Source: Bacteroidales bacterium
GTDB lineage: Bacteria; Bacteroidota; Bacteroidia; Bacteroidales; UBA4181
Direction: 5' to 3'
DNA: 10,218 nt
Assembly: GCA_031259205.1 (NCBI GenBank)
Contig: JAIRLS010000262.1
Span: 1 to 10,218 of the forward strand
Part shown: piece after piece, positions 7,778-10,218 of the stretch
How the letters are laid out: each line of letters starts with the position of its first letter
Position numbering within the stretch: position 1 is the stretch's first letter
Translations under genes and position numbers: made by a program
Notes under the pieces: generated by a model
Database searches by the model: none
Seen by the model: only the letters and a program-made list of their open reading frames with translations
What the model was told of the DNA's origin: nothing

Positions 7778-9853
7778 TTATTTTTTAGGAAATTTATCTT
7801 CTTTCGGGTATTCAATGCGGACATGATAGATGCTCATCAGCCGGTGTTTGATGATTTGTTTGGCGATGTTAATGTCGCGGTAGGTGATGTTGGCGTCGTT
7901 ATACTGGTCTTCCATCACCTGAAAGTTCACCACATTGTCCACCAGATCGCTGATGGAACTGTTGGTGCGTTCTTTCAGGCTTCGCGAAGCCGCTTCAATG
8001 GAGTCGCACATCATCAGGATGACCATTTCCTTGGAAAAAGGAACAGGGCCGGGATAGGTGAATCGGGTGCGTTCGATTTTACAGTCGGGATGTCGTATCT
8101 GGTATTGGTGGTAAAAGTACCTTACGGTGGTGGTACCGTGGTGGGTGCGGATAAAGTCGATGATATGTTTCGGGATGCGGTTCCTTTTAGCGATATCCAC
8201 TCCGTTGTGGATATGGTCGATGATGATTTGGGCGCTGTTTTCGGGCGAAAGGTCGTCGTGCGGATTGTGGCTGTCCGTTTGGTTTTCGATAAATAAGGCC
8301 GGACGGGAAATTTTTCCGATGTCGTGGTATAACGCTCCGGTACGGATAAGCAACGGATTGCCGCCGATTTTTTGAATGACTTCTTCCGCGATGTTGGCTA
8401 CCTGAAGGGAATGTTGGAAGGTACCGGGCGCTACTTCCGACAGTTTGCGCAGTAAAGGCTGGTTGGTGTCGGACAGTTCCATCAGGGTAATGTCGGAAAT
8501 CAGTCCGAAAATCTTTTCGAAGATGAAAATACTCGGATAAATGGCAAATAATAAAATGCCGCTGATCCCGAAACGGATGTAGTTCATCCATTCGATTTGC
8601 TGGAATTTTACGCCCTGCATCAGGAAGAGCGCGGTGTAGGTTGCCGAATAGACGCCAAAAATCCACAATACGGTTTTAAAGAGGTTGCCGCGTCTGTAAA
8701 TGGTGCGAACATTGGCGATACTCACAACGCCGGCAACGAAATTCAGGATGACAAACTCAAGTCCGTTGGGAGCCAGCAATCCGATCAGCAGGATAGTGAC
8801 CATAAAGACAAAGGTAGACGTCCGTGCGTCGAAGAAAGTGGCAACAATCACCGGAAGCAGGAGAAACGGAATGGCGTAGAGGTTGAAGAAAACGTTGCGC
8901 ATCGTCAAACTTGCCACTCCGATGAACAGTACCATTTGCAGCAGGAGAAAGCCCGTCCGGGAAAGGTTCCTGAAAATATCTTTCCGGAAATTCATCAGGT
9001 AAAGATAAAGGAGCAGGAAACACAATGTGATGATCCCTATCTGTCCGGAGAGAATTTGCCAGAAATTGCCCGAATGTCCCACTCTGTGCTCAAACTCGCT
9101 CTTCAGCGACGTCAGGAAGACGTATTTTTCGTCGTTCACTACCTCGCCGCGTGCGATAATCTTCCGGTTAAGGGGAATCACGCCTCTGGTAGGCGATATT
9201 TTCCGGAGGCTCTCCGCACGGGCGGTGTTGGTGATGTCAATATTGCAAATAAGGTTGGGCTGGATAAAATCGTTCAGGTCGAGGTCTTTCATGAATTTTT
9301 TCTCACCGGTATATAGCGTATGAATGGCCTGCATCACTGCTTCGTAGGCGGTTTTTTGCGTAAACACTTCATCTTTGGATATTTCTTCGCCCTCGTTGTT
9401 TCTGATGACCGTCAAATATCCGGACAGCGATTGCTGCGACGCAGGCTCCTCCTCTTGCAGAATGCCTTTCCTGTAAACCGAATCCAACACGCTTGCGACC
9501 AAATGATACAGGAATAATTTGCGATAGGAGAAGAGGTCGCTTTTTTCCCAGTGGGCGTCAAAAGTCTGCCTGTAAAGGTCGATTTGCTGTTTTGCCGTTT
9601 CTGCGCGGTAATTGTAATACACTGTAAAATGATTGCGAAGGCTGTCTTTTTCGACGTCTATCTCCTGTTGCGTCTTGAGAATGGGAATATCAAAAGGAGC
9701 GTATAAATCGCCGTGCGCCCAAATCTTTCCTTTCTGAAACTCATACGGGAAATTTCCTTCGCGCGGAAAAAGAAAACATACCGCGGCAATACTCACCACA
9801 TAGAGCAGGATGAGATAAGTGTGGGTACGAACTGCCAGTAAAAAATTCGCCAT
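7778..9853 (-). CDS. 7TM-HD domain cyclic-di-AMP phosphodiesterase, PgpH-like
   Basis: At 691 residues it has the PgpH layout. One N-terminal membrane segment (about 12-29) leads to an extracytoplasmic 7TMR-HDED domain (about 45-262). A multi-spanning region of about seven helices follows (270-448), then a cytoplasmic HD domain (about 475-640). Metal-binding residues are visible: H481 in GTFQHSLQVA, H510-D511 in HDIGK, H547 in IIIDHIHNG, H571-H572 in THHGT and D617 in MMCDSIE. PgpH enzymes hydrolyse cyclic di-AMP to pApA and lower its level. It is the first gene of the operon. ATG at 9853 gives MANFLLAV with a membrane segment soon after; an in-frame TTG at 9874 lies within the likely -7 promoter element, so it was rejected. 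The product ends 10 bp before the PHP gene. Confidence 0.93.
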   Translation of the reverse strand: MANFLLAVRTHTYLILLYVVSIAAVCFLFPREGNFPYEFQKGKIWAHGDLYAPFDIPILKTQQEIDVEKDSLRNHFTVYYNYRAETAKQQIDLYRQTFDAHWEKSDLFSYRKLFLYHLVASVLDSVYRKGILQEEEPASQQSLSGYLTVIRNNEGEEISKDEVFTQKTAYEAVMQAIHTLYTGEKKFMKDLDLNDFIQPNLICNIDITNTARAESLRKISPTRGVIPLNRKIIARGEVVNDEKYVFLTSLKSEFEHRVGHSGNFWQILSGQIGIITLCFLLLYLYLMNFRKDIFRNLSRTGFLLLQMVLFIGVASLTMRNVFFNLYAIPFLLLPVIVATFFDARTSTFVFMVTILLIGLLAPNGLEFVILNFVAGVVSIANVRTIYRRGNLFKTVLWIFGVYSATYTALFLMQGVKFQQIEWMNYIRFGISGILLFAIYPSIFIFEKIFGLISDITLMELSDTNQPLLRKLSEVAPGTFQHSLQVANIAEEVIQKIGGNPLLIRTGALYHDIGKISRPALFIENQTDSHNPHDDLSPENSAQIIIDHIHNGVDIAKRNRIPKHIIDFIRTHHGTTTVRYFYHQYQIRHPDCKIERTRFTYPGPVPFSKEMVILMMCDSIEAASRSLKERTNSSISDLVDNVVNFQVMEDQYNDANITYRDINIAKQIIKHRLMSIYHVRIEYPKEDKFPKK

Positions 9854-9871
9854 TGTCGATAATTTAAGGTG

Positions 9872-9902
9872 CAAAGTTAAGAGAAAATTACCGATTCTGA
9901 AA
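9872..9902 (-). promoter_or_regulatory. Bacteroidota-type promoter of the seven-gene operon
   Basis: On the minus strand TAACTTTG (9872-9879) matches the Bacteroidota -7 consensus TAnnTTTG. Nineteen bases upstream lies TTTC (9899-9902), one base off the TTTG of the -33 element. Transcription would begin near 9865, leaving a leader of roughly a dozen bases before the ATG at 9853. All later genes are 10-28 bp apart, so this is the only clear promoter for the operon. Confidence 0.65.
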
Positions 9903-9924
9903 GTTTTTTATTTTCCGGCGGCGT

Positions 9925-10018
9925 CTTTTTTTGAGGCGCTGTCCGTTCGTGGTCTGTTCTGTCGGTAGTTCGGATTCCCGTTTTTTCCTTCTTTTACCGG
10001 CTCCTTTCACGGTTAATT
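9925..10018 (+). repeat. Decayed tandem copy of the outer repeat unit
   Basis: The run CTTTTTTTGAGGCGCT (9925-9940) is matched by CTTTTTTTGAGGTGCT 94 bp further on (10019-10034). After each there follow, in the same order, CTGTTC, a TC.GT step, TTCCCG, a T/C-rich run and a TTTTA stretch. By eye roughly 60% of positions agree with a few one-base shifts. This looks like an old tandem duplication of the diverged half of the inverted repeat. It places repeat-derived sequence directly upstream of the operon promoter. Confidence 0.5.
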
Positions 10019-10217
10019 CTTTTTTTGAGGTGCTATTGGTCAGTAGACTGTTCCATCTGTGTTTTGTTTCCCGCTTTCTTCCCATCCATTTTAAAAGTTC
10101 TGAAAGGACTTGATTTTCATAAGGGGGCGTCTCAAAAGCACGCAGATGACGCAGATGATGTGGATTTGCACAGATAAAAACGAGGCGTACAAAACGAAAG
10201 AAGTTGATTATCCATAA
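10011..10217 (-). repeat. Right arm of the inverted repeat bracketing the operon
   Basis: This is the reverse complement of 165-370, with the identical 92-bp stretch at 10126-10217 and the diverged stretch at 10011-10125. Identity continues to within one base of the window's end, so the true repeat may run further. No gene is seen in 9880-10218. Confidence 0.9.
10095..10111 (+). repeat. 17-nt hairpin equivalent to 271-287
   Basis: AAGTTCT and AGGACTT form seven pairs (one of them T·G) around a GAA loop, followed by GATTTTC as in the left copy. Six of its 17 bases differ from the left hairpin, yet every pair is kept. This suggests a structure that matters in RNA or single-stranded DNA. Confidence 0.5.
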
Positions 10218-10218
10218 A
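10123..10218. mobile_element. Partial right copy of the small MITE-like element
   Basis: The end GGGGGCGTCTCAAAAG (10123-10138) is followed by the 9-bp-period units CGCAGATGA, CGCAGATGA, TGTGGATTT and GCACAGATA (10141-10176). It matches 165-259 of the left element in inverted orientation and is cut by the window edge, so its other end cannot be seen. Confidence 0.5.

Noticed and set aside
7768..7824. Longer start for the PHP protein at 7824
   Set aside because: It would overlap the end of the phosphodiesterase gene by 47 bp and add a lysine/asparagine-rich tail unrelated to the PHP fold; ATG at 7767 sits 10 bp after the preceding stop.
8597..9316. Long plus-strand frames opposite the operon genes (e.g. 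239 residues here, 207 residues at 1925-2548)
   Set aside because: They are antisense to genes with clear family motifs, have low-complexity or motif-free translations, and mirror the codon bias of the real strand.
9854..9874. Upstream TTG start for the PgpH-like protein
   Set aside because: The TTG falls within the TAACTTTG promoter element, so it would not be on the transcript; ATG at 9853 gives the expected N-terminal membrane segment.
9888..10085. Basic 65-residue reading frame on the minus strand upstream of the phosphodiesterase gene, beginning MGRKRETKH
   Set aside because: It lies across the repeat units. In the equivalent left copy (298-360) the four differences within the shared reading frame all change the residue, the left frame runs out into the PAP2 gene, and the internal similarity of the peptide reflects the ~94-bp DNA repeat. 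It looks like noncoding repeat sequence.

Overview
The window looks like a piece of a Bacteroidota chromosome, most likely order Bacteroidales. Three things suggest this: the protein sequences (Obg, HisRS, YgiQ-type radical SAM, long-form NfeD, 7TM-HD phosphodiesterase) have the look of that group; starts are preceded by A/T-rich leaders without Shine-Dalgarno motifs; and a TAnnTTTG-type -7 element lies upstream of the first gene. No rRNA, tRNA or CRISPR array was seen.

Layout. All seven convincing genes lie on the minus strand between about 9853 and 374, separated by only 10-28 bp, so they look like one operon read from right to left: a 7TM/HD-domain cyclic-di-AMP phosphodiesterase (PgpH-like), a PHP-domain protein with altered metal-site motifs, a membrane-bound NfeD serine protease, histidyl-tRNA synthetase (hisS), a YgiQ-family radical SAM protein, the ribosome-assembly GTPase Obg, and a PAP2-type membrane phosphatase. 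A Bacteroidota-type promoter at 9872-9902 precedes the first gene and decides its start codon.

Flanks. The gene-free ends are the most unusual part. About 206 bp at the left (165-370) recurs in inverted orientation at the right (10011-10217), with a 92-bp core that is identical and a further ~115 bp that has diverged. The identical core belongs to a small element with IS-like inverted ends (97-259; the right copy is cut by the window edge) that carries a 9-bp-period degenerate repeat. The diverged half carries a 17-nt hairpin whose sequence differs between the copies while all seven pairs are kept, including one compensatory change. A more decayed tandem copy of this half lies at 9925-10018, against the operon promoter.

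How the genes relate. The operon mixes cyclic-di-AMP turnover, membrane quality control and lipid-phosphate metabolism with translation and ribosome assembly (HisRS, Obg). No new enzymatic system is evident. What deserves a second look is the flanking repeat family and the degenerate PHP protein.
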